A DNA stretch of 64,000 nucleotides from Enorma phocaeensis (GCF_900186505.1 NZ_LT891968.1:312436-376435), one strand, 5' to 3'; numbered from the stretch's first letter, positions 1-8,645 are shown. Made by a program: numbers and translations. Notes: a model not told the origin generated them from the sequence alone.

Positions 1-234
1 GAAGTCCTCTACATCGACCTGCAAAACGACGAGGTCAAGATCGACGGCAACTACGCGCTTGCATGGACGGCAGGGCTCCAGTTCTCGGTCGAGCGCTCCG
101 GCAAGTCGCTCATCGGCTCCGCCATGGGCGGTGAGGGCTTGGTGAACGTCTACCGCGGCACCGGCCGCATCATGATGGCGCCGATGCAGGCAGCAACCAG
201 CTACAACACGCTGGCAAGCCAGCCCACGAGCTAA
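1..234 (+). CDS. AIM24-family protein, C-terminal end (partial)
   Basis: The window opens inside a gene. The frame from base 1 is open and ends at TAA (232-234), giving the last 77 residues. The sequence reads EVLYIDLQNDEVKIDG near the start and then a glycine-rich stretch (GSAMGGEGLVNVYRGTGRIMM), the look of the C-terminal beta-rich core of AIM24/TIGR00266 proteins, a conserved family of unclear function. The N-terminus lies outside the window. A strong hairpin follows the stop. The family call is by recognition of the motif only. Confidence 0.7.
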   Translation, partial: EVLYIDLQNDEVKIDGNYALAWTAGLQFSVERSGKSLIGSAMGGEGLVNVYRGTGRIMMAPMQAATSYNTLASQPTS

Positions 235-266
235 ACGCGGAAACGCACGGCTTCGCGATCTGAAAC

Positions 267-311
267 AAGGGACGCTACGGCAACCGATCGGTACCGTAGC
301 GCCCCTTTTCC
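267..311. terminator. Bidirectional terminator between convergent genes
   Basis: The arms GGGACGCTACGG and CCGTAGCGCCCC pair with one mismatch around a 13-nt loop and run into CCCCTTTTCCTT. It sits between the AIM24-family gene (+) and the lipase-like gene (-). Confidence 0.75.
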
Positions 312-328
312 TTCTGGCATGAGCGAGG

Positions 329-1801
329 CTACTGCGTCTGGCGCAAGTCCCCGCCATCGATCGTTTGCATCCATGCGATATAGACGCCCGGGTAGTGACC
401 GTACAGGATCTGCATGAGGTCAACGCCCGAGGTGAGGTCGTGTACGAGCGTTGCGAACGTCCCTACCGATACAAGGTCATCCTCGGTGGGCACCTCGCGG
501 CTCAGGTCATCGATCAGGCGGTCGACGTTCTCGCGGTCCTCGGGCACGTAGGGACACGGCGCCCCTACGTTCTCCTCGAACGCAACCGCCATCTCCTCGT
601 ACATCTCATCGAATCCATCGTCACCATAGCCCGGCAGCCACAAATCATTGCCATAGCGAGAATATCCCCAAGACGCGAGCGGCATGCGCGGCACCATGTC
701 GCTGGGGTTCATGATGTTGAAGATGTTGTCGTAGATGGGATCGGTGACGTTGGTGAACTCGGTGACCTCGGGGGTAGCAAAGGTATAGCAATAGATGCTG
801 CCAAGCGGCGCGAGCGGGCGGAGACCCTCGGTCATGTCGTCGGCGTAGGATGCCGCAAGGTTTGCCGTCGCCGCACCGCGCGAGTGGCCACAAAACAGCA
901 GGGCGACGTCATCCGTACCGCGATCCTGGGCGTCTTCGGTGATGCGGTCGGCGAGCTGCTCGACGATCTCGTTCGCAGCTTCCATGAACCCCTGGTGGTC
1001 GATGGCGTCCATCTGGTAATCGGCAGCGTCACCCATGTTGAAGTCACTCAACCATTCCGCCCCGTAGCTGCCGCGAACCGAGACCACATAGAGCGTTTTC
1101 TCGCTGCCATCCGGCCCCGCGATGCGCTTGCTCGCGATGGAGTAGGCCACCACGTCATCCGTTCCTGTGATAAAGTCGACGACCTCGTCGAAGATCTCGC
1201 TGCGATACTGGTAGGACGCCGTCGATATATCGTCGAATCCCAGCTGGGCAAAGGCGTTCTCCAGGTAGGCGGGCGCATCGGATCCGGCTTGGTAGTAGGA
1301 AGACTCCGCGTTCGCCACGGCAGAAAGCACCGAGCAGGTGGTCGCCAAATCGTGGTTATAGACCGTGGGGTCTTGGAAGAACCAGGCGTCATCCCAGCTG
1401 ATCTCGGTCGAGACATGCTGTCCCTCGGTCGCAGCCAAGCTGGTAAAGTCCACGTGCGCGGTGAAAGCGCCCGCTCGCCCGGTGGAACCCTCGAGCTCGT
1501 GCGGAGTGCTCGGTGCGCTCATCGCGATGGTGCCGGCACGCTCTTCCTCGATCCTGCGATGCACCGCGATCGCGAGGATGGCACCGCCCGCAACGACCGC
1601 GACCAGGACTGCGAGGAGAGCGATCTTGAGCTTACGGCGACCTTTGTGCGGGCGCCGCGGATCGCCTCCGCCCGCATCATGGCGAGCCTCGGCGTTTGCA
1701 GCACCGACCTTGGAACCCGCTATATCGAAATTCGCCTCGCCTGCCGGCGAATCCATCGCATCGTCTTCGACGGGCAGGTTCCCATCTCTGGTCATCGTCA
1801 T
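329..1801 (-). CDS. Membrane-anchored lipase-like alpha/beta hydrolase
   Basis: 490 aa. A charged N-terminus (1-57) leads into one membrane segment (about 59-80, ALLAVLVAVVAGGAILAIAV) preceded by basic residues, then an extracytoplasmic domain. Residues 305-309 (GHSRG) form the nucleophile elbow of class 3 lipase-type hydrolases, followed by ANLAASYADD; Ser307 would be the nucleophile. The frame is open further upstream to 1984, but a GGAGAG ribosome site six bases before the ATG at 1801 favours this start and avoids overlap with the vWA gene. The true substrate, lipid or peptide, is unknown. It is the third gene in a minus-strand run with the vWA and macro genes. Confidence 0.75.
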   Translation of the reverse strand: MTMTRDGNLPVEDDAMDSPAGEANFDIAGSKVGAANAEARHDAGGGDPRRPHKGRRKLKIALLAVLVAVVAGGAILAIAVHRRIEEERAGTIAMSAPSTPHELEGSTGRAGAFTAHVDFTSLAATEGQHVSTEISWDDAWFFQDPTVYNHDLATTCSVLSAVANAESSYYQAGSDAPAYLENAFAQLGFDDISTASYQYRSEIFDEVVDFITGTDDVVAYSIASKRIAGPDGSEKTLYVVSVRGSYGAEWLSDFNMGDAADYQMDAIDHQGFMEAANEIVEQLADRITEDAQDRGTDDVALLFCGHSRGAATANLAASYADDMTEGLRPLAPLGSIYCYTFATPEVTEFTNVTDPIYDNIFNIMNPSDMVPRMPLASWGYSRYGNDLWLPGYGDDGFDEMYEEMAVAFEENVGAPCPYVPEDRENVDRLIDDLSREVPTEDDLVSVGTFATLVHDLTSGVDLMQILYGHYPGVYIAWMQTIDGGDLRQTQ

Positions 1802-1952
1802 TCCACTCTCCAACGTCATCCCAAGGGGTGGCACAAAGCGCTCGATGATTTCCCCTACCAGAATACTGGATGGAGCCGAACGACGCACGTGACGCATCTT
1901 GCGCATTCGGCTCGGTTGCTGCCAGCGCCCGGGGCCGCGATGGCGGGCCGCG

Positions 1953-2645
1953 CTACCTGCCGCGGCGCTTGACGTCCTCGTCAAGGCCTATGCGCCAGCC
2001 CGCTTCATCAAGGTCGGCACCACGGCGGCAGGCACCCACCGCAATACTCGCTGCCTGATATACGGTTTCTGTGCCAAATCCGTCAGGCACGTACCCTGCC
2101 GCGCGCCCACGATCGATACCGAGTTTCTCCGCCTCCGCCACGACATCGATATTCGCGCCGATGAAGATGAACTCCCAGCCCATCTCCTGATGGCCCTCGA
2201 TCATCTTTTTGACCCTGCGGTACGTATAGTCCCTGCTTGCGTTTTCCATGCCATCGGTCGTGATGGCAAACAGCACCTTATCGGCCTCGTAGCCCTTTGG
2301 CTGGACCTTCTGCACAAGATCGATGTGCTCGATGGCGGCGCCCACGGCATCGAGCAGCGCCGTGCACCCGGAGCACCGATACTGCTTGCGCGTGAGGCGC
2401 GGCACCTCGTCGATCGGCACGCGATCGAGCAGCACGTTCGAACGATTGTTGAAGGTTATGACCGAAACGGTGGCCTCGCCCGGCTCCTCGCGGTTCTCGG
2501 CGATCATCGCGTTGAAGCCGCCGATGGTATCCGCCTCAAGCCCCGCCATGGAACCGCTCGCGTCGAGGATGAACACGAGCTCCGCACGCAGCCCCGCGTC
2601 TTTTTGCTCCGATTCCCAAGCATTCATATTGATCCGCTTGCTCAT
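1953..2645 (-). CDS. von Willebrand factor A (vWA) domain protein
   Basis: 230 aa, essentially a single vWA domain. The metal-ion adhesion site is visible: D28-A-S30-G-S32, a threonine in the CSGCTALLDA segment, and the ITTDGMEN segment. There is no signal peptide or membrane helix, so it is likely cytoplasmic, like TerY-type vWA proteins. AAAGGG lies upstream of the ATG. It starts 111 bp after the macro-domain gene on the same strand, so co-transcription is likely. Function unknown; vWA domains usually mediate metal-dependent protein contacts. Confidence 0.85.
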   Translation of the reverse strand: MSKRINMNAWESEQKDAGLRAELVFILDASGSMAGLEADTIGGFNAMIAENREEPGEATVSVITFNNRSNVLLDRVPIDEVPRLTRKQYRCSGCTALLDAVGAAIEHIDLVQKVQPKGYEADKVLFAITTDGMENASRDYTYRRVKKMIEGHQEMGWEFIFIGANIDVVAEAEKLGIDRGRAAGYVPDGFGTETVYQAASIAVGACRRGADLDEAGWRIGLDEDVKRRGR

Positions 2646-2756
2646 GTGATGCCCTTTCTCTCAAGGTCCAGCTTGCACCTTGGAGATTACGCGGCTCGAC
2701 CGCCCTCGAGGTAAACCGCCGAGCGACATCCGAGTATGCTGGGGGAGAGGCTGGAT

Positions 2757-3887
2757 CTAGAACGATCCCACAAGCGGCTGATCGTAGGCGAAGAGGGCCT
2801 CGTTCAAACGGAAGATGTCGTAGATACCGCGCTCGATGAAGAAGCGTACGATCACATCGAACTTGCTGGTATTCGAGAGCGCGAGCCCCGCGCGCGCGAG
2901 CAGGTCCTGCGTCGCAGGCAGATCGAGCTCAAGCGCCAAGGCGAGAGCCACCGCCGTCGGCTTGGTCGGCCGGTAATCGGCCTTACTGCGGATCTTGGAG
3001 AACAACTGACGGCTCAGATTGGCACGGTGGTACACCTCGGCATCGGTCATACCGCTTCGATCGATGAGGGCGAGCACCGTCTCTGAGAACGAAGCATCGA
3101 GATGGTCGAGCAGAACATCGAGCTCACCATCTTCCAGGGATGCGGCACGGGACCCTCGCTTGCCAGCAGATGCGCCAGCCGCAGCTGGTGCCGCCGCTGC
3201 AGCTGGCGCCGCCGGTGCCACGTGTTTAGAAGCAGCGAGGAACGCCGCCCCATCACTGCGGAAGAACTCGGGCGCGGCAGCCTCGACGAGGGCGTCGAGT
3301 TCCCTTGCCACGTAAGATCCCCGCGTGGCGCCATGCCTTCTATGCGGGTTCCGCTCGACGTACTCATCATCTATGTACTCGCGGATGGCGTGTCCCAGGT
3401 CTGAACCCAAGCGCACGGCAGAGCGATCGAACACGACGAGCGTGACCTCGACGTCATCGTGCTCGGCAAGGAATGCCCGGGTCTCCTCGCGGGCGACGGC
3501 AAGTGCGCGATCCTGCGGGTATCCGAAGATGCCGGCAGAGATGAGCGGGAATGCCACCGAGCGCGCACCCAGCTCAAGCACGCGCTCGAAGATGCTCTGG
3601 TAGCAACTGTGCAGCGCTTGCTCCTCGCCATGGCCGCCACCCTGCCAAACGGGACCGACGGCATGGATGCACCAGCGCGCCGGCAAATCGAACGCGGGCG
3701 TGACCACGGCACCACCCGTGGGGCACCGGCCGATGGCATCGCAGGCGGAGCGCATCCGCTCGCGCCCGGCAGCGGCGAAGATGGCACCGCACACACCGCC
3801 GCCTTCTTGGAGCCCGGTGTTCGCAGCATTCACCACGGCATCCGCATGCACGCGTGCTATATCGTTCCTCACGATGGAAAATGGCAT
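2757..3887 (-). CDS. Macro-domain (ADP-ribose binding) protein with HTH-like C-terminus
   Basis: 376 aa. Residues 1-160 are a macro domain: DAVVNAANTGLQEGGGVCGAIF is the ADP-ribose pocket and PLISAGIFGYP the second conserved loop. An alanine-rich linker (about 225-245) joins a C-terminal domain whose segment MTDAEVYHRANLSRQLFSKI resembles an XRE-type helix-turn-helix. Macro domains bind or hydrolyse ADP-ribose adducts; the catalytic competence of this one is inferred. GAGG precedes the ATG by six bases. The pairing with a vWA gene downstream suggests a shared role, perhaps in stress or ADP-ribosylation signalling. Confidence 0.85.
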   Translation of the reverse strand: MPFSIVRNDIARVHADAVVNAANTGLQEGGGVCGAIFAAAGRERMRSACDAIGRCPTGGAVVTPAFDLPARWCIHAVGPVWQGGGHGEEQALHSCYQSIFERVLELGARSVAFPLISAGIFGYPQDRALAVAREETRAFLAEHDDVEVTLVVFDRSAVRLGSDLGHAIREYIDDEYVERNPHRRHGATRGSYVARELDALVEAAAPEFFRSDGAAFLAASKHVAPAAPAAAAAPAAAGASAGKRGSRAASLEDGELDVLLDHLDASFSETVLALIDRSGMTDAEVYHRANLSRQLFSKIRSKADYRPTKPTAVALALALELDLPATQDLLARAGLALSNTSKFDVIVRFFIERGIYDIFRLNEALFAYDQPLVGSF

Positions 3888-3917
3888 GGTCTACCTCACA
3901 CTTTCTCGCGCTCCGCC

Positions 3918-4541
3918 TCAGGCGCCAAAGTAGCGGATGTCCTTCTCTAGGTACCGGCGCTTCTTGACCGTAGGATACGCTTCGTTGATCTCGCGGTAGC
4001 GCGGGCAATCCTCGCCATGGTCGTTGATGATGCCGCATGCCTGCAGATGCGAGTAAATCACCGTAGGACCCAGGAACTTGAAGCCGCGATGCTTGAGGTC
4101 GCGAGCGACACGCGCTGAAAGCCCGTTGCTCACCGGAATGTATCCTTGCGCATGCTTGTTGTAGAGGATAGTCTTGCCGCCGGAATAGCTCCACAGGTAC
4201 GCGTCGAACGTGCCGAATTCCTCGCGAATTCGCTGGAAGCAGCGAGCGTTGCCAACGATCGCCTCGACCTTGCGACGGCTGCGAATCATGCCCGGCGTCT
4301 CGAGGATGCGCTCGATATCTGCCTCATCATAGGTGGCGATGCGATCGAACTCGAAGTTATCGAGGCACGCACGGAAGATCTCGCGCTTCTGGATCATCAT
4401 GTTCCAGTTGAGCCCGCACTGCATGACTTCGAGCGTGAGGAACTCGAATTGGCCACGATCGTCGTGGAGCGGCGTGCCCCATTCCTCGTCGTGATAGCGG
4501 ATGTTGAGCTCGCTCGTCGCATCCCAATCGCAATAGGCCAT
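3918..4541 (-). CDS. tag: 3-methyladenine DNA glycosylase I
   Basis: 207 aa, the usual length for Tag, which removes 3-methyladenine from alkylated DNA. The zinc ligands are present: Cys4 and His17 (MAYCDW...RYHDEEWG) and the C-terminal His/Cys of the HGEDCPR segment. The family segments NWNMMIQKRE and FLGPTVIYSHLQACGIINDH are intact. The ATG at 4541 has GGAGGCGA upstream; the open frame continues upstream to 4853 but that part is low-complexity and overlaps the neighbouring gene. It lies just downstream of a small unknown gene on the same strand. Confidence 0.93.
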   Translation of the reverse strand: MAYCDWDATSELNIRYHDEEWGTPLHDDRGQFEFLTLEVMQCGLNWNMMIQKREIFRACLDNFEFDRIATYDEADIERILETPGMIRSRRKVEAIVGNARCFQRIREEFGTFDAYLWSYSGGKTILYNKHAQGYIPVSNGLSARVARDLKHRGFKFLGPTVIYSHLQACGIINDHGEDCPRYREINEAYPTVKKRRYLEKDIRYFGA

Positions 4542-4555
4542 GGAATATCGCCTCC

Positions 4556-4999
4556 CTACGCGAACGGGTCGCGTCCCGCCCGTAGCGCATCGAGCCACGC
4601 GGAGAACGCCGCCCCCGGCGCCACGGGGTCGACCGCGCGCGTCGCCATGGGCTCGTACACATACCGGGCGTCGTAGCCGCCGCCCGCGACGTAGCGCCCG
4701 TAGAGCTGCGTCGGGCACGCGCGGCCGTGCTGCGCGCAGAGCGCCTCGAGCTCCGCGAGGTCCTTTGAGCCCAAGCCCATCACCTGGAAGAGCACGCGCC
4801 GGTCCGCGACCAGGGCATCGAGCCTCTCGATGCGCCCGGCCAGCTCGGCGCACGCGTTGAACGAGGTCATGCCGCCCTCGATGGCGCCGAAGATGAAGAC
4901 GCGCGCCACGCCGCCTGAGCCCTCGAGCGCCTCGAGCACCAGGGACACAAGCCCGGTCTGGATGTCCATGAACGCGTCCTCGAAGGTCGTCTCAGCCAT
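4556..4999 (-). CDS. Hypothetical protein upstream of tag
   Basis: 147 aa, start supported by GGGGGACCG before the ATG. No family recognised. The sequence has an acidic N-terminus, a glycine-containing hydrophobic segment (ARVFIFGAIEGGM) and an alpha-helical middle. There are no membrane helices. The stop lies 14 bp before the tag start on the same strand, so they are probably co-transcribed. Codon use looks like that of its neighbours, supporting a real gene. Confidence 0.6.
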   Translation of the reverse strand: MAETTFEDAFMDIQTGLVSLVLEALEGSGGVARVFIFGAIEGGMTSFNACAELAGRIERLDALVADRRVLFQVMGLGSKDLAELEALCAQHGRACPTQLYGRYVAGGGYDARYVYEPMATRAVDPVAPGAAFSAWLDALRAGRDPFA

Positions 5000-5224
5000 C
5001 GGTCCCCCTTTGCCGGCAGCACGCGGCGCCTCAGCGCACCTATCTGTTCATACCCCCGAGCGGGCCGGTTCACGCACGCAGCCGCCCGCGCGCGGGAACC
5101 GCCCGCCGCGCGAATCGTCCTTGACGCGGACCGACGCATCCTATGCACTTAGTAATGAGTATCGATAAGCGACCGCACGCCCTATCGCCGGGGCGCCCGC
5201 GCGTGGCCAGAGATTGGAGGGGCC

Positions 5225-5380
5225 ATGAGATACGTCTGCTCGATATGCGGATACGTCTACGACGAGGAGCAGAAGGGGACGCTGTTCGCCGAGCTTCCGG
5301 AGACCTGGACCTGCCCGCTTTGCGGAGCGCCCAAGGCGCTCTTCGAGCCCGAGGCGGCGCCCGCGCGGCGCGCCTGGTGA
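5225..5380 (+). CDS. Rubredoxin-like zinc/iron ribbon, N-terminal piece of a split gene
   Basis: 51 aa: MRYVCSICGYVYDEE, then WTCPLCGAPK. The two CxxCG knuckles are the metal site of rubredoxin-like domains, which bind iron or zinc and often sit on electron-transfer proteins. GGAGGGGCC precedes the ATG. The stop overlaps a GTG (GTGA, 5377-5380) that opens another frame, and a second CxxCG pair appears 250 bp later in a third frame. The gene is either a short rubredoxin-like protein coupled to a second gene or the first exon-like piece of a longer gene broken by two base losses. Confidence 0.6.
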   Translation: MRYVCSICGYVYDEEQKGTLFAELPETWTCPLCGAPKALFEPEAAPARRAW

Positions 5381-5741
5381 ACGAGGACCTGCTGCGCGAG
5401 GCCGGCTACATGCTCCCGCAGAGCGGCAACGCCCACGCCCTGCTCGAAGAGCTCGCAGCCCATCCGCTGAGCGCGGACTTCCCCGTCGAGGCTGCGACCA
5501 AGCTGCTCGAGCTCGTGCCCGACAACGACGCACCGGAAGCAGCACCCGATGCGGCGGGTGCCGAGCATCCCGCTCCGGACGCCCCCGCACCCGCCGATGC
5601 CCCCGCGGCCGATACGCCCCCGCCGCCGGCACCACCACGTACCGCTGCCTGCTCTGCGGGGCCGTCTTCGACTTCGAGGACGGCGTGGAGCCCGTCTGCC
5701 CCATGTGCGGGGCACACGGGGAGTTCCTCGAGGCGATCTAG
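5377..5741 (+). pseudogene. Frame-broken continuation ending in a second rubredoxin-like ribbon
   Basis: From GTG 5377 one frame encodes NEDLLREAGYMLPQ, a helical stretch and a proline/alanine-rich linker up to about 5630. The next frame (codons from 5634) then reads TTYRCLLCGAVFDFEDG and VCPMCGAHGEFLEAI before TAG at 5741: a second, well-formed CxxC...CPxCG ribbon. Both joins require a shift of the same sign (-1). The linker is rich in C and G runs, so a mutation, a sequencing error or slippage could each explain it. Without a shift the second ribbon is not translated. Confidence 0.55.
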
Positions 5742-5899
5742 CCCGCACGGCTCCACAGCGAAACCGCCACAACCAAGACGCCCCGGCCGGAGCAGCTCCG
5801 CCGGGCTCTGCCGTTCGCGGAATGCCGGCACCCGGTGCGCATTTTGTCCGCGCGGGACGGTATCGTTACCTCAAGGAATCGACCACCCGGAGGTGCACG

Positions 5900-6772
5900 A
5901 TGAGCGAGGTCACCTATGCCGTCAGCCGCGAGGAGCTCGAGCGGCTCTCAAAGTTCGCAGATGTCCCGATGATCTTCCACGAAACGCCCGACAGCTACCA
6001 TGACGAGGCGGAAATCGGCAACGCCCAGGACCTGCTCACCGAGCTCGCGCGGGCGGCGCTCTCCAGCGTCGGCGACGGGTTCGCACGGTTCGCGCAGGCG
6101 AATGCCGCGCGCATCCACGAGGCAGCCCGCTACAGCAACGGCATCGCCGAGGCACTGGTTCTCGGCTACCGCCTTGGCATCTCCGCCGGCAGCGCCGCCT
6201 GCATGAACGATCTTGGCGCCCTGTACTATATGGGCGAGCTTGTCGAGCAGGATTACGCCAAAGCTGCTGAGCTGTACGAGATGGCGATGCGCCACGGGTG
6301 CTTCCAGTCCGTCATCAACCTCGGCTACATCTACGAGTACGGCCGTACGGGCGAGCGCGACTTCGGCAAGGCGTTTCGTTTCTACGCACTCGCCGCAGCG
6401 CTCGCGCCTTCCTGCGAGGCAACCTACAAACTCGGCGACATGTTCAGTCGAGGCCAAGCGACCGAAACCAACCTGACCTTTGCCAAAGCGCTCTGGGAAC
6501 GCAGCCTTGAGCTTGCCGAGAGCCCCGCGCTCGCCGCCCAGCCAGCGATACGCATCGCGCGCCTGCTCATAGACCCCAACTCGGCAGGGCTGGGCATCGA
6601 GCTCGACCCGTTGCGCGCGCTTTCGCTGTTCCAACGAGCCGAGGTGGGCTTGAGAATGGATATCGCAGATGGCCTGTACTACTACCGCAAGCGCTTGGCC
6701 GAGGCAATCAAAGGCCAAGCTCAGGCGCGCGCTATGCTCGACAGCGATTCGATTGAGGTTACGACGCAGTAG
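5900..6772 (+). CDS. Sel1/TPR-like repeat protein
   Basis: 290 aa. The central part contains Sel1-type repeats: CMNDLGALYYMGELVEQDY, then SVINLGYIYEYGRTGERDF and ATYKLGDMFSRGQ, each followed by an AKA-type helix. Sel1 repeats are alpha-helical scaffolds for protein-protein contacts. There is no signal sequence or membrane segment, so it should be cytoplasmic. CGGAGG precedes the ATG at 5900; an upstream extension to 5549 would overlap the rubredoxin region and is low-complexity. A CpXC-domain gene follows on the same strand after 44 bp, suggesting one transcript. Confidence 0.75.
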   Translation: MSEVTYAVSREELERLSKFADVPMIFHETPDSYHDEAEIGNAQDLLTELARAALSSVGDGFARFAQANAARIHEAARYSNGIAEALVLGYRLGISAGSAACMNDLGALYYMGELVEQDYAKAAELYEMAMRHGCFQSVINLGYIYEYGRTGERDFGKAFRFYALAAALAPSCEATYKLGDMFSRGQATETNLTFAKALWERSLELAESPALAAQPAIRIARLLIDPNSAGLGIELDPLRALSLFQRAEVGLRMDIADGLYYYRKRLAEAIKGQAQARAMLDSDSIEVTTQ

Positions 6773-6816
6773 CAACTGAATAGCTGACCCAGCAAAGGAT
6801 GCAAAAGGAGTCTCCA

Positions 6817-7515
6817 ATGTCCCGCCCCTACCGAAGCGACATCACCTGCCCCGCCTGCGGCACCAACGGAGAAATCATCCTGTGGGAGAGTCTGAACAAC
6901 GTGCTCGACCCCGATGAAGCGCAACAACTCATCGACGGGTCGCTCTTCAAGTACCGCTGCCCCCACTGTGGCGTCGAGACTGATGTGTTCTACCCATGCC
7001 TCTATCACGACATGAAAGGGCATGCGATGGTACAGCTCGTTGATGAAAGCAGCATCAAGCAAGCCATCGACATGCTCGATCACCTGCAATCGGATGTCAT
7101 GTTTAGGAAGATGACCACAGAGGCGAATTACCAACATCGCCTAGTCACCTCACAAAATAGCCTGCGAGAAAAAGCGCTGATATTTAGAGATGGCCGCGAC
7201 GATCGAGCCCTGGAGATTCTCAAACTCCTGGTACTCAAGCAGTTGGCGCAAAACGAAGCGGAATTCGAAGCGCTTGCAAATGATGCGGAGCTGTTATACC
7301 TCTGTCAGACCCCCGCTGGAAAGCTTGAGCTCGCGCTGTTCATCGTTCAGAAAGACGGGTCGTGGTCCAAGCCGCAAACGGTAGAGGTGCCACAGGATCT
7401 TTACACACGGGCAAACCAAATCGTCGATAGGCGCTCATGCCGCATCGAATCGACCTATATCATCGACCGAAATTGGGCATCCCAGATCCTACTCGCCAGC
7501 GAGGACGACGATTAA
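6817..7515 (+). CDS. CpXC-domain protein
   Basis: 232 aa. The N-terminal half carries two zinc knuckles, ITCPACGTNGE and YRCPHCGVETDVFYPC, the CpXC pattern. The domain occurs in bacterial proteins of unknown function. The C-terminal half is a predicted helical/beta region without a recognised family. AAGGAG six bases before ATG 6817 fixes the start; an ATG 18 bases upstream lacks a site. It probably shares a transcript with the upstream Sel1 gene. In AT content it is somewhat richer than the genes around it. Confidence 0.75.
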   Translation: MSRPYRSDITCPACGTNGEIILWESLNNVLDPDEAQQLIDGSLFKYRCPHCGVETDVFYPCLYHDMKGHAMVQLVDESSIKQAIDMLDHLQSDVMFRKMTTEANYQHRLVTSQNSLREKALIFRDGRDDRALEILKLLVLKQLAQNEAEFEALANDAELLYLCQTPAGKLELALFIVQKDGSWSKPQTVEVPQDLYTRANQIVDRRSCRIESTYIIDRNWASQILLASEDDD

Positions 7516-7524
7516 CCTCTCGGC

Positions 7525-7530
7525 TATACT
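7525..7530 (+). promoter_or_regulatory. -10 box of gluQ, probably leaderless
   Basis: TATACT lies only seven bases before the ATG of the GluQ-RS gene and there is no Shine-Dalgarno between them. Transcription would start at or next to the ATG, giving a leaderless mRNA. Confidence 0.5.
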
Positions 7531-7537
7531 TGCGTTC

Positions 7538-8497
7538 ATGGATACCGCTGAGAACAACTCGCGCAAGGTCGTCGGCAGGTTCGCTCCGTCGCCCTCCGGC
7601 CGCATGCATCTAGGCAACATCTACGCGTCGCTCGTCGCCTGGCTCTCCGCCCGCTCTGCAGGCGGCCTCATGGTGCTGCGCATCGAGGACCTGGACCCGC
7701 GCACGCAAAGCGGACCGTGGACGGAGCTTTTGATCCGCGACCTCGACTGGCTGGGACTTACATGGGATGATGGCCCGTTCTACCAGCACGATCGCATAGA
7801 GCGCTACGAGGAGGCCGCGCGCTCCCTCGTCGAGCGCGGCCTTACCTACCCCTGCTTTTGCACACGCGCCGAACTCCACGCCGCGAGCGCTCCGCATGCA
7901 AGTGACGGTACGCCCGTGTATGTAGGCACCTGCCGAAACCTTTCCCCCGACGAGGTCGCCCGGCGCAGTGCGGAACGCTCCCCGGCGACGCGCCTTATGG
8001 TCCCCGCCGCAAGCGACCCTGCAGGCGTCATCACCTTTACCGACCGCGTCTTCGGGCAGCAACGCCAAGAGCTCGCCCGCGATTGCGGCGACTTCCTGAT
8101 TCGCCGCTCGGATGGCGTGTTCGCCTACCAGCTCAGCGTTGTCGTCGATGATGCCGAGATGGGTGTGAACGAGATCGTCCGCGGGTGCGACCTGCTAGCG
8201 TCCACGCCGCGTCAAATCTACCTGCAGCGGCTGCTTGGCCTCCCCGAACCCGCGTATGCCCACGTTCCCCTCCTCATGGCACCCGATGGCCGCCGTCTCT
8301 CAAAGCGCGACCGCGACTTGGACATGGAGGGCCTGCGCGAGCGCTTCCGCACGCCCGAGCGCCTGCTGGGATGGCTCGCAGGTATAACGGGAATCGCCCC
8401 AGATGCCGAACCGCGTACAGCAGAGGAGCTTGCGCGGATCTTTAGCTGGGACTCCATACGCGCTCATCGCGGGAACATCGCCATCGACCTCGCCTAG
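7538..8497 (+). CDS. gluQ: Glutamyl-Q tRNA(Asp) synthetase
   Basis: 319 aa, a truncated class I aminoacyl-tRNA synthetase. The HIGH-type motif is APSPSGRMHLGN and the KMSKS-type motif is GRRLSKRDRD. The zinc site is CFC with a downstream Tyr and Cys (YVGTC). The family lacks the anticodon-binding domain of GltX, which accounts for the short length. It attaches glutamate to queuosine at position 34 of tRNA-Asp, with no role in ordinary charging. Recognition of the queuosine-specific clade over a short GltX is by length and motif order. The gene ends at 8497 and is followed by a large palindrome. Confidence 0.9.
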   Translation: MDTAENNSRKVVGRFAPSPSGRMHLGNIYASLVAWLSARSAGGLMVLRIEDLDPRTQSGPWTELLIRDLDWLGLTWDDGPFYQHDRIERYEEAARSLVERGLTYPCFCTRAELHAASAPHASDGTPVYVGTCRNLSPDEVARRSAERSPATRLMVPAASDPAGVITFTDRVFGQQRQELARDCGDFLIRRSDGVFAYQLSVVVDDAEMGVNEIVRGCDLLASTPRQIYLQRLLGLPEPAYAHVPLLMAPDGRRLSKRDRDLDMEGLRERFRTPERLLGWLAGITGIAPDAEPRTAEELARIFSWDSIRAHRGNIAIDLA

Positions 8498-8562
8498 CGA
8501 TACGGCCTCGTCGCCTATCCGAGACATTCCGCCGTGGGAGCTCATAGCCCGCCGCCAAAAGC

Positions 8563-8645
8563 GAAAGCCCTCCCTATCAAATCGCACCCCGAATCTTGGA
8601 CAAACGGGACCAAGATTCGGGGTGCGGATCAACGAGGAGGCTTTC
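8563..8645. repeat. 83-bp composite palindrome
   Basis: The inner arms (8583-8599 and 8610-8626) are a perfect 17-bp inverted repeat, CGCACCCCGAATCTTGG, around a 10-nt loop. The pairing continues imperfectly outward to GAAAGCC at 8563 and GGCTTTC ending at 8645. No T-run follows directly, so it is not a standard terminator. The length and layered arms look like a small palindromic repeat element (REP/MITE type) or a structured RNA. Confidence 0.7.

Noticed and set aside
365..1972. Long plus-strand frame opposite the lipase-like gene (535 codons)
   Set aside because: Arginine/histidine-rich shadow of the minus-strand gene with no ribosome site or recognisable product.
5600..5640. Programmed -1 frameshift site
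   Set aside because: The C-rich tract does not form a canonical X-XXY-YYZ heptamer in the reading frame and I see no clear downstream stimulator, so decay or sequence error is simpler.
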